This document shows, one piece after another, positions 49,224 through 58,409 of a stretch of DNA of 64,000 nucleotides (position 1 is its first letter; each line of letters opens with the position of its first letter). This DNA is from Paracoccus aestuariivivens (lineage in GTDB: Bacteria > Pseudomonadota > Alphaproteobacteria > Rhodobacterales > Rhodobacteraceae): assembly GCF_009711225.1 (NCBI RefSeq), contig NZ_WMIE01000003.1, positions 186,001 through 250,000 on the forward strand, read 5' to 3'. Below the pieces are notes generated by a model. That model saw only the letters and a program-made list of their open reading frames with translations, searched no databases and was not told where the DNA came from. A program made the translations under genes and the position numbers.

Positions 49224-50630
49224 ATGTCCTATAACGAAATGATCGAAAGCGGCGAGGTGCGGCCGCCCTATGCGATGCTTTCCGATTGGGTCGCCTCGAT
49301 GCCCGCCGAGATGCGGCAGATGAAGCAAGCCGAGGCCGAAGCCCTGTTCCGGCGCATCGGCATCACATTCGCGGTCTATGGCGAGGGCGGAGATCCCGAC
49401 CGGTTGATCCCCTTCGACATGGTCCCGCGCGTGTTCATGCAAAGCGAATGGCGCAAGCTTGAACGCGGTATCAAGCAGCGCGCCCGGGCGCTGAACGCAT
49501 TTCTGCGCGATGTCTATTCACGCGGCGAGATTGTCAGGGCGGGGCGCATCCCCGCCCGTTTGGTTTACGAGAATGCTGCCTACGAAAAAGCGGTGGTGGG
49601 CTTTGTTCCGCCGCGCGGCGTGTTCTCGCATATCGTGGGCATCGACATCGTGCGGACCGGACGCGACGATTTCTACGTCCTCGAGGACAATTGCCGCACG
49701 CCCTCGGGGGTCAGCTACATGCTGGAAAACCGCGAGATCATGATGCGGATGTTTCCCGGCCTGTTCCGCAACAACCGTATCGAGCCGGTGGACCAGTACC
49801 CCGAATTGCTGCGCCGGACGCTGGCCTCGGTCGCGCCAGCCAAATGCGAGGGGGCACCGACGATCGTCATCCTGACACCCGGCCATTTCAACAGCGCCTA
49901 TTACGAGCACAGTTTTCTGGCCAATCTGATGGGCGTGGAACTGGTCGAAGGCAGCGATCTGTTCGTCGATGGCGGCTTTGTCTACATGCGTACGACGCAA
50001 GGCCCGAAACGCGTCGATGTGATCTATCGCCGGATCGACGACCCGTTCCTTGACCCGCTTTGCTTCCGCAAGGATTCCATGCTGGGCGTTCCGGGCCTGA
50101 TGGATGTCTACCGTTCGGGCGGTGTCTCGATTGCCTCGGCCCCCGGTGCGGGCGTCGCCGATGACAAGGCGATCTATACCTTTGTGCCCGAGATGATTCG
50201 CTTTTACCTTGGCGAGGAGCCGCTTTTGCAGAACGTCCAGACATGGACGCTGTGGAAGGATGACGATTACAAATACGTCATGGCGAACCTCAAGGATCTG
50301 GTCGTCAAAGAGGTCCATGGCTCGGGCGGTTACGGTATGCTGATCGGCCCCAAGGCCACGAAAGAGGAAATCGCCAAGTTCGCCGAACTCATCAAGGCCA
50401 ATCCCAGCAATTACATCGCCCAGCCGACATTGGCGCTATCGACCAGTCCGACCTTTGTCGCCGAAGGCATTGCCCCTCGGCACGTCGATTTGCGACCATA
50501 TTGCCTATGCGGTGATCGGGTCGAACTGGTGCCGGGTGGTTTGACCCGCGTGGCATTACGCGAAGGCTCGCTGGTCGTGAACTCGTCGCAGGGCGGCGGG
50601 GTCAAGGACACCTGGGTTCTGACGGAATAA
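49224..50630 (+). CDS. Circularly permuted ATP-grasp family protein (Anbu cluster)
   Basis: 468 residues. The family pattern includes ERGIKQRARALNAFLRDVYSRGEIVRAGRIP, VGIDIVRTGRDDFYVLEDNCRTPSGVSYMLENRE and the C-terminal VNSSQGGGVKDTWVL. These enzymes are thought to form amide or peptide bonds with ATP; the substrate is unknown. ATG 49224 or the in-frame ATG 49212 are both possible; GAGGGG precedes 49224. It is the first gene of a four-gene set ending with Anbu. Confidence 0.92.
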   Translation: MSYNEMIESGEVRPPYAMLSDWVASMPAEMRQMKQAEAEALFRRIGITFAVYGEGGDPDRLIPFDMVPRVFMQSEWRKLERGIKQRARALNAFLRDVYSRGEIVRAGRIPARLVYENAAYEKAVVGFVPPRGVFSHIVGIDIVRTGRDDFYVLEDNCRTPSGVSYMLENREIMMRMFPGLFRNNRIEPVDQYPELLRRTLASVAPAKCEGAPTIVILTPGHFNSAYYEHSFLANLMGVELVEGSDLFVDGGFVYMRTTQGPKRVDVIYRRIDDPFLDPLCFRKDSMLGVPGLMDVYRSGGVSIASAPGAGVADDKAIYTFVPEMIRFYLGEEPLLQNVQTWTLWKDDDYKYVMANLKDLVVKEVHGSGGYGMLIGPKATKEEIAKFAELIKANPSNYIAQPTLALSTSPTFVAEGIAPRHVDLRPYCLCGDRVELVPGGLTRVALREGSLVVNSSQGGGVKDTWVLTE

Positions 50631-50642
50631 GGAAGCTCGTCC

Positions 50643-51602
50643 ATGCTTAGCCGTACCGCCTCGAACCTGTTCTGGATGGGCCGTCATCTGGAGCGCGCCG
50701 AAACCGCCGCCCGCCTGCTGGATGTCGGGGCCCGCATCACGCTGCTGCCCAACACCGAGGAAGGCTACCGCAACGAATGGGAATCGTTGTTGCGCGCATC
50801 TGGTGCGCAGAACGATTTCGCCGAACATTACGGCGACCGGATCAATCAGGAGAATATCGAAAGCTGGCTGTTCTTCGATAAGGAAAACCACTCGTCCGTG
50901 GCCTCCTGCATCGAGCGGGCGCGTGAAAGCGGACGCATCGTTCGCACCGCATTGACCAATCAGGTCTGGGACGCGCTGAACACCGCATTTCAGGAATTGC
51001 GCCAGCTGAAAGCCCGACCGCGCGCCGAGTTGGACACTGCGCTTCTGACCGATTTCACCACCCGCCACGGTGCGACGGTTCGCGGTGCGATCAACGCCAC
51101 GCAGCTACGCAATGACGGCTGGCATTTCATCAATCTGGGTTACTCGCTTGAGCGGGCCGATGCGACCTCGCGGCTGCTCGACGTGAAATATTACGTGCTG
51201 CTGCCACGGGTCGAATTCGTCGGCTCGGGACTGGACAATTACCAATGGCAGGTGATCCTGCGCGCGCTGTCGGCACATCGCGCCTTTCACTGGGCCTATG
51301 GCGGCGAGGTGACGGCCACCAAGGTTGCCGACTTCCTGATCCTGAACGGGGAAAGCCCGCGTTCGCTGCTGACCTCGCTTTACGAGGCGGTGTGGAATCT
51401 GGACGGGCTGACGCGGCGCTATGGCGAAAGCGTGCCCTCGACGGCATCTGTCAGCGCCCGAAAGACGCTGGAGCAACTGATGGCGCGCGATATTGATGCC
51501 ATCTTCGACGAAGGACTGCACGAGTTCCTGAGCTGGTTCATCAGCGAGATCTCGGTCATCTCGAATGCCGTGCATGACGATTATTTCAGCGGCCGGATGT
51601 AG
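50643..51602 (+). CDS. Alpha-E domain protein (Anbu cluster)
   Basis: 319 residues, almost all helical, opening with MLSRTASNLFWMGRHLERAETAARLLDV, the diagnostic start of alpha-E proteins. Function is unknown; the genes nearly always follow the ATP-grasp gene and may encode its partner. It lies 12 bases after it with AAGGAAG upstream and 13 bases before the transglutaminase gene. Confidence 0.93.
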   Translation: MLSRTASNLFWMGRHLERAETAARLLDVGARITLLPNTEEGYRNEWESLLRASGAQNDFAEHYGDRINQENIESWLFFDKENHSSVASCIERARESGRIVRTALTNQVWDALNTAFQELRQLKARPRAELDTALLTDFTTRHGATVRGAINATQLRNDGWHFINLGYSLERADATSRLLDVKYYVLLPRVEFVGSGLDNYQWQVILRALSAHRAFHWAYGGEVTATKVADFLILNGESPRSLLTSLYEAVWNLDGLTRRYGESVPSTASVSARKTLEQLMARDIDAIFDEGLHEFLSWFISEISVISNAVHDDYFSGRM

Positions 51603-51615
51603 GGAGGACGCGCCG

Positions 51616-52428
51616 ATGAAACTCAAGATCACCCATGAGACCAGTTACAGCTATGACACGCCGGTCGAGGCCTTGGTGCAAAGCCTGCGGCTGACCCCTT
51701 CGGTTCACGAAGGGCAACGGGTCTGCGAATGGCATATCACTGTCAGCAGCGGACAACGCGGCGTGGCTTTTCGCGACGGTGCGGGGGATTGGATCGAAGG
51801 TTGGTCGGTCCGTGGTCCGGTCGATACTGTCACGGTTTCGATCAACGGGATGATCGAAACGCGCGATACGGCGGGCGTCCTGCGCGGCCACCGCGAAACC
51901 GTCAATCCTATTGTCTATCTGCGCGACACGCCGGCCACCAAGGCAGATGAGGCGTTGATCCGGCTGGCGCGATCGGTCAAGGGCGACGATGCGCTGGATC
52001 TGTCACATAAGCTGATGGCTGCCGTGGCAGAGGCGATCACCTATACGCCCGGCGTGACCGAGGCCTCGACCTCGGCCGCCGAGGCATTGGAACTGGGGCA
52101 GGGGGTCTGTCAGGATCATGCCCATGCACTGATCGCCTGCGCACGGGAATGCGGGCTGCCCGCGCGCTATGTCTCGGGCTATCTGCATACCAGCGTCGAA
52201 GGGAAGCCGCATGACGCGGCGCATGCTTGGGCGGAAATCCATGTCGGCTCGCTGGGCTGGGTCGGGTTCGACGCGGCGAATGCCTGTTGTCCCGATGAAC
52301 GCTATGTCCGGCTGGGCTCGGGCTATGACGCGCAGGACGCGGCTCCGGTGCGCGGCATGGCCTTCGGGATCAGCGTCGAAAGTTTGGATGTGCGCGTCCA
52401 TGTCGAGGAAGTGCAACAAGAGCAGTAA
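51616..52428 (+). CDS. Transglutaminase-like cysteine protease family protein (Anbu cluster)
   Basis: 270 residues. An N-terminal beta region (MKLKITHETSYSYDTPVEAL) precedes the transglutaminase core with the Cys-His-Asp triad in GVCQDHAHAL, HAWAEIHV and VGFDAAN. Members of this group cleave or form amide bonds. No signal peptide is present, so it acts in the cytosol. GGGAGGAC lies upstream. Cotranscribed with the ATP-grasp and alpha-E genes. Confidence 0.93.
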   Translation: MKLKITHETSYSYDTPVEALVQSLRLTPSVHEGQRVCEWHITVSSGQRGVAFRDGAGDWIEGWSVRGPVDTVTVSINGMIETRDTAGVLRGHRETVNPIVYLRDTPATKADEALIRLARSVKGDDALDLSHKLMAAVAEAITYTPGVTEASTSAAEALELGQGVCQDHAHALIACARECGLPARYVSGYLHTSVEGKPHDAAHAWAEIHVGSLGWVGFDAANACCPDERYVRLGSGYDAQDAAPVRGMAFGISVESLDVRVHVEEVQQEQ

Positions 52429-52503
52429 CCGGCGGACGGTCAAGTTGCACCGCTGCCCTGACCGTCCTATGTCTGGGCGGGGTATGGCCGTGGAATCTTG
52501 GAA

Positions 52504-53229
52504 ATGACTTATTGTGTCGGGCTGAAACTGGATGCAGGGATGGTGTTGCTGTCCGACACGCGGACCAATGCCGGACTGGATAACATCTCGACCTATCGCA
52601 AGATGTTCTTCTTCGAGGAACCGGGCGAGCGGGTGATCGCCATCATGACGGCGGGCAGTCTGTCGGTCACCCAGACCACTCTGGGTCGATTGCAGGAAGC
52701 GATCGAGGATCCCGAGGCCGATCATACCACGTCGATCATGAAGGCGGATTCGATGTTGCAGGTGGCGTCGATCATCGGAGACACGCTGAACCGCACCCGC
52801 CGCGAAATCTCCGAGCAGACCCGCGATCTGAACCAGCAGGCCAGTGCCAGCATGATCGTGGCGGGCCAGCGCAAAGGCGGCGAGATGCGGCTGTTTCTGG
52901 TCTATCCGCAGGGCAATTTCATCATGGCGACCGATGACACGCCCTTCCTGCAGATCGGCGAACATAAATACGGTAAACCGATCCTCGACCGCGTCGTGAC
53001 CCCCGAAACCAATCTGGCCGATGCGCAAAAGGCCGTGCTGTTGTCGATGGATTCGACCTTGCGATCGAACCTGTCGGTCGGGATGCCCTTGGACCTTGCG
53101 GTGATCGAACGCGACGGGCTGCGGATCACGCATCGCCGCCGTATTCTGGACGGCGATCCGGACTTCATGGCAATGTCGGCGGCCTGGTCCGCTGCGTTGC
53201 GCGACAGTTTCGGCAAGGTGGGCAGTTAA
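52504..53229 (+). CDS. Anbu, proteasome-like peptidase subunit
   Basis: 241 residues starting MTYCVGLKLDAGMVLLSDTRTNAG, the typical Anbu N-terminus with Thr2 positioned as proteasome-type nucleophile. The Ntn-hydrolase core continues to GKVGS. Anbu subunits build open-ring assemblies; no natural substrate is known. A TTG at 52498 would place two residues before Met; ATG 52504 matches the family. It ends the cluster 75 bases behind the transglutaminase. The ribosome-binding site is weak. Confidence 0.93.
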   Translation: MTYCVGLKLDAGMVLLSDTRTNAGLDNISTYRKMFFFEEPGERVIAIMTAGSLSVTQTTLGRLQEAIEDPEADHTTSIMKADSMLQVASIIGDTLNRTRREISEQTRDLNQQASASMIVAGQRKGGEMRLFLVYPQGNFIMATDDTPFLQIGEHKYGKPILDRVVTPETNLADAQKAVLLSMDSTLRSNLSVGMPLDLAVIERDGLRITHRRRILDGDPDFMAMSAAWSAALRDSFGKVGS

Positions 53230-53283
53230 CCGCACCGTCCTTGGTGACCAGATCAACCAGATTCCCTAAGCGAGCAGTCAGCA

Positions 53284-54663
53284 ATGGACTTGGATTTGCG
53301 GCATATGCCGATGGACGCGTTTCACATGCCCTCGATCCATGCGGGCATGTATTATCTGCCCCCACGTCCCGGCTGGATCATGCGGCCTGTACCTGCGGCC
53401 CGCATCGAGATGTTCGCGGCCAGTGACGACGGCGCCATGTTCGATCTGCAGCAGGCCCTGATCGACGAAAAGCAGGAACGACTTCCGAAGCTTGCGGTCG
53501 AGATCAAGTCTGCTCCGGTGGTTCTGACCGATGCCGAATTTGACCAGTCCTTCGCCACGATCAACGGGCGCTACTGGTTGAACGGGGCTGCGGGCGACCG
53601 TTTACGACACAGATACGACTTGCAGAATTACGGTCCGTGGAATCGCGACCGGCAGGCTGTCGCGTTTCGACAGGGTAGGCTTGGGCCGCCGTACCAGCCT
53701 CCGGTCTGGCGCCAGCCGAGCGACGACCTCGAAATCGCGATCGAGTTGCGGAACGGCTATAATTATTACCACTTCAGTGTCGAAACCCTTGGGGTGCTGG
53801 CGCATTTCATCGGCGACGAAACCGGCCAGCCAATCAACATCCATTTGCGGCGCGGCAAGCAGCGCGGTTTTGTGGCCGATTTCATCGAGGCACTGTTTCC
53901 AGAGCTATTCCCGCGCGTGCGGTTCCTTACTGGGCCGCGCCAATATGCTGCGGTCCGGTCGGTCTTCAATCACCGGCATTACGTCTATCAGGCCAATGAC
54001 AAGCGGATCGATGAGGGTTTTGGCAAGGCGCCCGATCTGAATCCGGATGCCTCGTTTGGGGAAACGATCGAGGGGCGGCGGGAACTGTTTTGCGCGTCAT
54101 TCGACACATCCCTGCGACTGCTGCGCGAACGTGCTTTGCAGCAAATGCCGCGTAACCTGCTATCGACCTTGCCGCGAATGGTCTGGATGGACAGGGACGA
54201 AAAGGGCGACGCCCGAAAACGCGGCTTGTCCGGCGAGCGCCCGTTGCTGGAGGCTCTGCGGGAGCGGGGATTCCAGTCCGTTTGCTTCGAGCACCTGTCC
54301 CCGTTAGAACAGATTGCCAGCATGCAGGCGGCGGATATCGTCGTGGCTCCGCATGGCGCGGGACTTGCCAACATGATCTATGCGCGGCCCGATACCTTGG
54401 TGATCGAGATCGGCACACGCCAGACCCAACTGGCTCGCTGGGGGGATTTCCTGTCTCAGGCCCATGTCTCGGGGTGCCGATACGCGACCGTGTTTGCGGA
54501 CGTGTTGGGGATCGACGATCAGGAAAGCGTGCCGACGATCGCGGAAAGCCATCTGGGTATCCGCATCGGGCAACGCGCGACCGACCGGATTCTGGAATTG
54601 GTCGATCTGCGCCTGAAACAGAACGGAAGCGGGTCGGCGGGTGGTCCGGAATCAACTGGCTGA
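53284..54663 (+). CDS. Glycosyltransferase family 61 protein (DUF563)
   Basis: 459 residues. The C-terminal half shows the GT61 core: a long helical region, then LSPLEQIASMQAADIVVAPHGAGLANMIYARPDTLVIEIG (motif around residues 345-380), as in capsular polysaccharide and glycan transferases. The N-terminal 150 residues are not recognisable. No signal or membrane segment is seen. The gene lies 54 bases after Anbu, but a functional link is only inference. Its stop overlaps the convergent mutS stop by 12 bases. Confidence 0.85.
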   Translation: MDLDLRHMPMDAFHMPSIHAGMYYLPPRPGWIMRPVPAARIEMFAASDDGAMFDLQQALIDEKQERLPKLAVEIKSAPVVLTDAEFDQSFATINGRYWLNGAAGDRLRHRYDLQNYGPWNRDRQAVAFRQGRLGPPYQPPVWRQPSDDLEIAIELRNGYNYYHFSVETLGVLAHFIGDETGQPINIHLRRGKQRGFVADFIEALFPELFPRVRFLTGPRQYAAVRSVFNHRHYVYQANDKRIDEGFGKAPDLNPDASFGETIEGRRELFCASFDTSLRLLRERALQQMPRNLLSTLPRMVWMDRDEKGDARKRGLSGERPLLEALRERGFQSVCFEHLSPLEQIASMQAADIVVAPHGAGLANMIYARPDTLVIEIGTRQTQLARWGDFLSQAHVSGCRYATVFADVLGIDDQESVPTIAESHLGIRIGQRATDRILELVDLRLKQNGSGSAGGPESTG

Positions 54664-57288
54664 ATCGATCAGGGCGCGTAGTTCATAGACCAGATCCAGC
54701 GCCTCGCGTGCGGTGATCATATCGGGGTTGAGATCGCGCAGGCGGTTCTCGACCTGCGAAGGTTTGGCACGAGGAGCGGGCGGGGGCGCGGGATTGGCGC
54801 GGAAAAGCGGCAGGTCATCCAGCAACGCGACGGGCTTGCCCGCACCCTCGCGCTCGCCGTTTTCCAGTTCGTGCAGGATTTCCTTGGCGCGTTCGACGAC
54901 CGAAAGCGGCAGACCGGCCAATCGGGCCACCTGAACACCATAACTGCGATCCGCCGCGCCCTTGATGACCTCGTGCAGGAAGATCACCTCGCCTTCCCAT
55001 TCACGGACGGCCACGGTGGCGTTCTCGACACCCGACAGGCGGGCCGAAAGCGAGGTCATCTCGTGGTAATGGGTCGCAAACAGCGCACGGCAACGGTTCT
55101 TGGCGTGCAGATGTTCCATGACCGCCCAAGCGATGGACAAGCCGTCCCATGTCGCCGTGCCGCGCCCGATCTCGTCAAGGATCACCAGCGCGTGGTCGTC
55201 GGCCTGATTCAGGATGGCAGCGGTCTCGACCATTTCGACCATGAAGGTCGAGCGGCCCCGCGCCAGATCGTCCGCCGCGCCGACGCGGCTGAAAAGCTGG
55301 CTGACCACGCCGATATGGGCGTGGCTTGCCGGAACGAAAGCACCGGCCTGCGCCAGAATGGCGATCAGGGCGTTCTGGCGCAGGAAGGTCGATTTACCCG
55401 CCATGTTCGGACCTGTCAGCAGCCAGATCGCGGGCGTCGTGCCTTCGGTCAGAGCGCAGTCATTGGCGACGAAGGCCTCGCCTTTGCGCTTCAGGGCGCG
55501 TTCGACCACCGGATGGCGACCGCCCTTTATCTCGAAGGCGCGGCTGTTATCGACATGCGGCCGGACCCAGGCCTCGCCGCAGGCAATATCGGCGAAGGCA
55601 GCGGTCAGGTCGATTTCGGCCATGGCGCGGGCCGCTTGGCCGATCCGGGGTGCGAGGTCCAGAACGGCACGGGCGAGACGCGAAAAGATCCCGCGTTCGA
55701 TTTCAAGCGCGCGGTCGCGGGCGTTCAGGATGCGGGTTTCCAGTTCGGATAGTTCGACCGTGGTAAAGCGGATCTGGTTCGCGGTGGTCTGGCGGTGGAT
55801 GAAACGCTCGTTCAACGGCGGGGCCAGCATCCGCTCGGCATGGGTCGAGGTGGTCTCGATGAAGTAACCCAGCACGTTATTATGCTTGATCTTGAGGCTG
55901 GTCACGCCGGTCTCGGCGATGAAGTCGGCCTGCATCCGCGCGATGACGCCCCGACCCTCGTCACGCAGGCGGCGGGTTTCGTCCAGATCCTCGTCGTAGC
56001 CCGGCGCAACGAAGCCGCCGTCGCGGGCGAGCAGAGGCGGTTCGGCCACCAAGGCCTCGTCAAGCAGGTCGATCAACTCGTTATGTCCGGTCAGGTCGCG
56101 GGCGGCGTCCGCCAGAATCCGGATGCTGTCATCGCCCAGCATTGCCGCAATTGTGCCGCCTTGGGTCAGACCGGCGCGGATCGCGCCCAGATCGCGCGGG
56201 CCGCCGCGTTCCAGCGCAAGGCGCGACAAGGCGCGGTCCATGTCGGGGGCGCGGGTCAACGCCTCGCGCAGGTCTGCGGTCAGGCGGGGATCGTTGACCA
56301 GATGCGCAACGGCGGCCTGCCGGTCGTGGATCAATGCCAGATCACGCGAGGGCGCGCTGATGCGGCGTTCCAGCAGTCGCGCGCCGCCTGCGGTCACCGT
56401 GCGGTCGATGGCAGCCAGAAGCGAGCCTTCGCGTCCGCCCGAAAGCGCCTGCGTCAGTTCCAGATTGCGTCGGGTCGCCGCGTCGATCTGCATCGCGCCG
56501 CCCATCTCCTCGCGGACGGGGGGACGCAGCAAGGGCATCCGGCCCTTTTGCGTCATTTCCAGATAGTCGGCGATGGCCCCCATCGCGGCCAGTTCCGAGC
56601 GCGAGAAATTGCCAAAACCTTCAAGCGTTTCCACGTGGAACAGCGCGCATAGCCTGCGGTTTCCTGCGGCGCTGTCGAAACTGCCTGCGGACAGTTCGGT
56701 CAGCGCGGCTCCTGCCTCGGTCGCGATATCGTCCAGACGCGAGCCCTCGACCGCCAGCAATTCGCGCGGAACGTGACGCGCGAGTTCGGGGGCAAGGCGC
56801 GGCTCGGGGCAGGACATGACGCGGAACTCGCCGGTCGAGATATCGACCCAAGCCAGCGCGGAATCGTCGCGGACATTGGCAAAACTGGCCAGAAAATTGT
56901 GGCGGCGGGCCTCTAGCAGGGTCTCCTCGGTCAGGGTGCCGGGGGTTACCAGTCTGACCACATCGCGCGCCACGACGGATTTCGAGCCACGCTTCTTGGC
57001 TTCGGCGGGGTCTTCCATCTGCTCGGCAATGGCGACGCGGAAGCCTTTGCGGATCAGGGACAGCAGGTAGCTTTCGGCGGCATGGACCGGAACGCCGCAC
57101 ATCGGGATCGGCTCTCCCATATGAGTGCCGCGCTTGGTCAGGGCGATGTCGAGCGCAGCCGAGGCCTCAACTGCATCCTGAAAGAACATCTCGTAGAAAT
57201 CGCCCATGCGATAGAACAGAAGCGCCCCCGGATTGGCGTCGCGGATCGCGAGATACTGGGCCATCATCGGGGTGGGTTGGTCGCTCAT
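54652..57288 (-). CDS. mutS: DNA mismatch repair protein MutS
   Basis: 878 residues. The mismatch-binding motif is in GDFYEMF (Phe-x-Glu, about residues 28-34) and the Walker A is GPNMAGKST (about residue 645). Connector, lever, clamp and ATPase domains are continuous. ATG 57288 starts MSDQPTPMMAQYLAIR; a much longer upstream frame is not MutS-like. It is transcribed toward, and overlaps, the GT61 gene. No mutL is nearby, as usual. Confidence 0.97.
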   Translation of the reverse strand: MSDQPTPMMAQYLAIRDANPGALLFYRMGDFYEMFFQDAVEASAALDIALTKRGTHMGEPIPMCGVPVHAAESYLLSLIRKGFRVAIAEQMEDPAEAKKRGSKSVVARDVVRLVTPGTLTEETLLEARRHNFLASFANVRDDSALAWVDISTGEFRVMSCPEPRLAPELARHVPRELLAVEGSRLDDIATEAGAALTELSAGSFDSAAGNRRLCALFHVETLEGFGNFSRSELAAMGAIADYLEMTQKGRMPLLRPPVREEMGGAMQIDAATRRNLELTQALSGGREGSLLAAIDRTVTAGGARLLERRISAPSRDLALIHDRQAAVAHLVNDPRLTADLREALTRAPDMDRALSRLALERGGPRDLGAIRAGLTQGGTIAAMLGDDSIRILADAARDLTGHNELIDLLDEALVAEPPLLARDGGFVAPGYDEDLDETRRLRDEGRGVIARMQADFIAETGVTSLKIKHNNVLGYFIETTSTHAERMLAPPLNERFIHRQTTANQIRFTTVELSELETRILNARDRALEIERGIFSRLARAVLDLAPRIGQAARAMAEIDLTAAFADIACGEAWVRPHVDNSRAFEIKGGRHPVVERALKRKGEAFVANDCALTEGTTPAIWLLTGPNMAGKSTFLRQNALIAILAQAGAFVPASHAHIGVVSQLFSRVGAADDLARGRSTFMVEMVETAAILNQADDHALVILDEIGRGTATWDGLSIAWAVMEHLHAKNRCRALFATHYHEMTSLSARLSGVENATVAVREWEGEVIFLHEVIKGAADRSYGVQVARLAGLPLSVVERAKEILHELENGEREGAGKPVALLDDLPLFRANPAPPPAPRAKPSQVENRLRDLNPDMITAREALDLVYELRALIDSAS

Positions 57289-57434
57289 CGTTCGGCCTGC
57301 TGTTCTGGGGTAAGTCCTTCTATTGGATGACGGCGGGGATGCAAACCTTGTCGCGGGAAAGTTGCAGGATTCCCCGTGACAGTTTGCGCTTGATATTGCA
57401 TCGTCGCGGAAAAGTTGGGTTGTCGAGGGGCAGC

Positions 57435-58274
57435 ATGAAGGCGTTGATTCTGGGCGCAGTTTTGGGTTGCTGCGTTTCTGCTGTCGAAGCCGCATGCCCG
57501 GATGTCTCTCTGATGCAGAATGCCGCGCGGGGCTGGATTGCGGGTCAGCGTTTGCCCGATCCCTTGGTACGCAATCTGAATGACGCGAATTGCGCCTATG
57601 CCTCGTTCAGATCGGTTCTGGAAGCCGAGATGGGCGCACCCGTCGGGGTGAAGGTCGGCTTCACCTCGCGCGATGTGCAGACACGGTTTGGCATCAACGA
57701 TCCGGTTTCGGGGGCACTGTTCGCGCCGATGCTGCTGCCGACGGGTACGAAGCTCAGCCTCAAGGGAAGTCGCCTGCCCCATTACGAGGCGGATCTGGTG
57801 GTCACCGTCGGTTCGTCCGCCATCATGCGGGCCAAGACCCGCGAAGAGGTTGCGGCGGCGCTGACCGATGTGCGGCCGTTTATCGAATTTCCCGATATCG
57901 CCTTTTCCCGCGGCACGGTTCCGACCGGCCCGCTGATGGTCGCCTATGGCGGCACGCCGTGGCGGGGCGTTCTGGGCGAGGGGATCGCCATTGCCGACCT
58001 TGCCGATCCGGTCGAGGATCTGGCGAAGATGTCCGTCGCGCTGAAGCTGGACGGTGCGACCATCGCGATCTCGCGCGGCGAGATGCTGATGGGCCATCCG
58101 CTGGACGTCGTGCTGTGGTTGATCGAGCAGGGGCATTACGAACTCAAGGCCGGATCGATCATCTCGCTCGGGGCTTTCGCGGGCTTTGCTCCTGCGCTGG
58201 CAGGCAGCCGGATCGAGGCCGATTACAACCTTGCCGGTCGCACGATGAAAGCCACCGTGACGCTTGTCGATTAG
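57435..58274 (+). CDS. Exported FAH-family hydratase, 2-keto-4-pentenoate hydratase-like
   Basis: 279 residues. The MhpD/FAH-like core is visible (GVKVGFTSRDVQTRFGINDPVSGAL, LPHYEADLVVTVG, VRPFIEFPDIAFS). An N-terminal signal peptide (MKALILGAVLGCCVSAVEA, cleavage near 19) is unusual because this family is cytosolic. The metal-binding E and D residues are partly conserved, so activity is uncertain. It precedes an ABC importer by 135 bases, suggesting that it acts on or binds the same substrate. Confidence 0.82.
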   Translation: MKALILGAVLGCCVSAVEAACPDVSLMQNAARGWIAGQRLPDPLVRNLNDANCAYASFRSVLEAEMGAPVGVKVGFTSRDVQTRFGINDPVSGALFAPMLLPTGTKLSLKGSRLPHYEADLVVTVGSSAIMRAKTREEVAAALTDVRPFIEFPDIAFSRGTVPTGPLMVAYGGTPWRGVLGEGIAIADLADPVEDLAKMSVALKLDGATIAISRGEMLMGHPLDVVLWLIEQGHYELKAGSIISLGAFAGFAPALAGSRIEADYNLAGRTMKATVTLVD

Positions 58275-58409
58275 CTGTCCGAAAAAACGGGCGATATAGA
58301 CAAATTAGCTTTGCCTTGCAGGACGTTGTGTCGCAACACTGTCACTGGGCGTCGTTAGGTGGCACGGGATGCCGCCCATCGCGGCTCAGGATCGAACGGA
58401 GTTTGCGAC

